Shown: one piece after another, positions 63,045-64,000 of the stretch
How the letters are laid out: each line of letters starts with the position of its first letter
Numbering within the stretch: the first letter of the stretch is position 1
DNA from: Pedobacter psychrophilus
Lineage (GTDB): Bacteria > Bacteroidota > Bacteroidia > Sphingobacteriales > Sphingobacteriaceae
Assembly (NCBI RefSeq): GCF_001652725.1
Contig: NZ_LWHJ01000030.1
Location: forward strand, 186,001-250,000
Direction of reading: 5' to 3'
Length of the DNA stretch: 64,000 bases
Notes under the pieces: model-generated
What the model saw: only the letters and a program-made list of their open reading frames with translations
What the model was told of the DNA's origin: nothing
The model's database searches: none
Translations under genes and position numbers: made by a program

Positions 63045-63698
63045 CTATGTATTTTTTGCCAATGTAAGTTGAGATTTAAAAATGCGCCTCCACTTGCCCA
63101 ATTTTCTAATTAGATCTAAATCATTTAATTTTTTTAAGCCAGTTGGTCCATAAACCAATTCTTGATGAATAATCTCAAAAGAATATTCAATCAATAAATT
63201 AGAAATGTTTTGAAAATTCCATGAGTAAAAATGTTTGTGGACATCCTGATGTTTTATTGTTTTATCTTGAATTTTATCTATTGGTAACACCAAACACAAA
63301 ATACCGTCTTTCTTTAAATACTTTTTAAAATTTTCTAAAGCCGACGTTGGGTATAAATAATGTTCAAAAGAATGATTACATAAAATAATATCATAGTAAT
63401 TCTCTGATATTTGTTCTTCGCCTTTAAATACCTTCCTTCCTTCTTTTATTAATTTTTCTTGACAATACGAAGAAATATCGAAACAATCTGCATTGATGCT
63501 TTTTGTAATGTGACCCAAACCGCATCCAAAATCAAGGATTTTTTTTTCTTTAAGATCAATTCCATTTACTAAAAAATAATTATACATGTAAAAAGAAGAT
63601 AACTTTATTAGATATGAATCTTGATGGTTTTCACCTACATAAGTTTGATAGACACTCTTGAAATAATCTAAATCATAACTATTTTTTGTTTTAATCAT
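63045..63698 (-). CDS. Class I SAM-dependent methyltransferase
   Basis: A 217-residue protein with the SAM loop LDFGCGLGHITKSI (about residues 56-69), followed by YYDIILCNHSFEHYLYP and LKKDGILCLVLPIDK. It is one of two methyltransferases in the locus and may modify a sugar or a lipid-linked intermediate. It starts just upstream of the GT2 gene. Confidence 0.9.
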   Translation of the reverse strand: MIKTKNSYDLDYFKSVYQTYVGENHQDSYLIKLSSFYMYNYFLVNGIDLKEKKILDFGCGLGHITKSINADCFDISSYCQEKLIKEGRKVFKGEEQISENYYDIILCNHSFEHYLYPTSALENFKKYLKKDGILCLVLPIDKIQDKTIKHQDVHKHFYSWNFQNISNLLIEYSFEIIHQELVYGPTGLKKLNDLDLIRKLGKWRRIFKSQLTLAKNT

Positions 63699-64000
63699 TT
63701 ATAATCTTCTTTTTATTGTTTTTATAATTTGATGTGCATGGATATTTAAGTTTCTATTTACATACCAATTGAAACTATTTATCGATAAATCTTTGCCGTT
63801 CACTTGTCTTGGTATAGTAGACATTGAAATTAAATTTTTGCCCAATATTAAATCATCAGTTGTATTGCTTGTATCATCAACAAAATTTAAAATAGCCAAA
63901 CCATAAGCACAATAGGCAGCAAATATTCCCGATTTTCCTAGTAACTTATTAGGATAGTCTATAAATCCCCATTGGGATTGCGCTAATATTTGTGAAATAT
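63699..64000 (-). CDS. 3' part of a glycosyltransferase-like gene running off the right edge
   Basis: The frame is open from 64000 to the TAA at 63699 and has no start in this window. It reads ILAQSQWGFIDYPNKLLG, then KSGIFAAYCAYGLAILNFVD and ends IKTIKRRL. The GKSGIFAAYCAYG stretch resembles the C-terminal part of some sugar transferases. The likely role is in the exopolysaccharide locus. The identification is tentative, since only 100 residues are seen. Confidence 0.5.
   Translation of the reverse strand, partial: ISQILAQSQWGFIDYPNKLLGKSGIFAAYCAYGLAILNFVDDTSNTTDDLILGKNLISMSTIPRQVNGKDLSINSFNWYVNRNLNIHAHQIIKTIKRRL

Noticed and set aside
1-64000. CRISPR array, prophage or rRNA operon
   Set aside because: No regularly spaced direct repeats, no phage structural genes and no rRNA sequence are visible.

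Overview
The window is a low-GC, gene-dense stretch of a Bacteroidota chromosome, most likely a Sphingobacteriaceae member close to Pedobacter. The grounds are genes lacking Shine-Dalgarno sites, promoters with the TAnnTTTG -7 box typical of the phylum, an ArgF'-type (succinylornithine) arginine pathway, a serine-palmitoyltransferase-like enzyme, a YtxJ thiol-redox protein, and many lipoproteins and DUF families characteristic of the group. The genus is inferred from gene content alone.

Layout. 1-1610: 3' part of infB. 1759-7554: accessory genes (a solitary OLD-like ATPase/TOPRIM protein, a VOC protein, an AraC regulator beside an NAD-dependent epimerase, an orphan DUF4157 protein, a CDP-alcohol phosphatidyltransferase). 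7590-12035: tamB. 12092-17180: tsaD (single-base frameshift), pth, an ArsC/YffB-like protein, a carboxypeptidase-regulatory-like protein and an M1 peptidase. 17434-23366: oxyR, a ligase-associated Lhr-type helicase, higBA and rmuC. 23631-24020: tRNA-Arg(CCT) with a broken GIY-YIG gene and a second partial tRNA copy beside it. 24096-31359: metG, an S66 peptidase, DoxX, purD, a lipoprotein and an alpha-oxoamine synthase. 31474-41264: housekeeping genes (ansA, tatD, FKBP, nrnA-like, ndk, recF with its DUF721 partner, a TPR protein, ribH, ytxJ, a desaturase). 41762-50793: the arginine operon (GNAT, argG, argC, argD, argF', argB, proC, argE), interrupted by a four-helix-bundle (S23) cassette and a RelE-type toxin-antitoxin pair. 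51094-52497: DUF4403 lipoprotein. 52554-64000: an exopolysaccharide locus on the minus strand (acetyltransferase, exosortase-like protein, about eight glycosyltransferases, FkbM and SAM methyltransferases, Wzy-like polymerase) running off the right edge.

The most unusual property is the density of small palindromic repeats. At least seven copies of an approximately 75-100 bp family lie between genes. A second family lies inside reading frames and is translated: it adds about 20-40 residues to the Lhr helicase, ArgC and a glycosyltransferase, and supplies the last codons of the exosortase-like gene. A third replaces the N-terminus of ArgB. This resembles the Rickettsia palindromic elements that insert in frame into proteins. 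Two further cassettes, the S23 gene framed by inverted repeats and the GIY-YIG gene inserted in a duplicated tRNA, are also candidates for small mobile elements.
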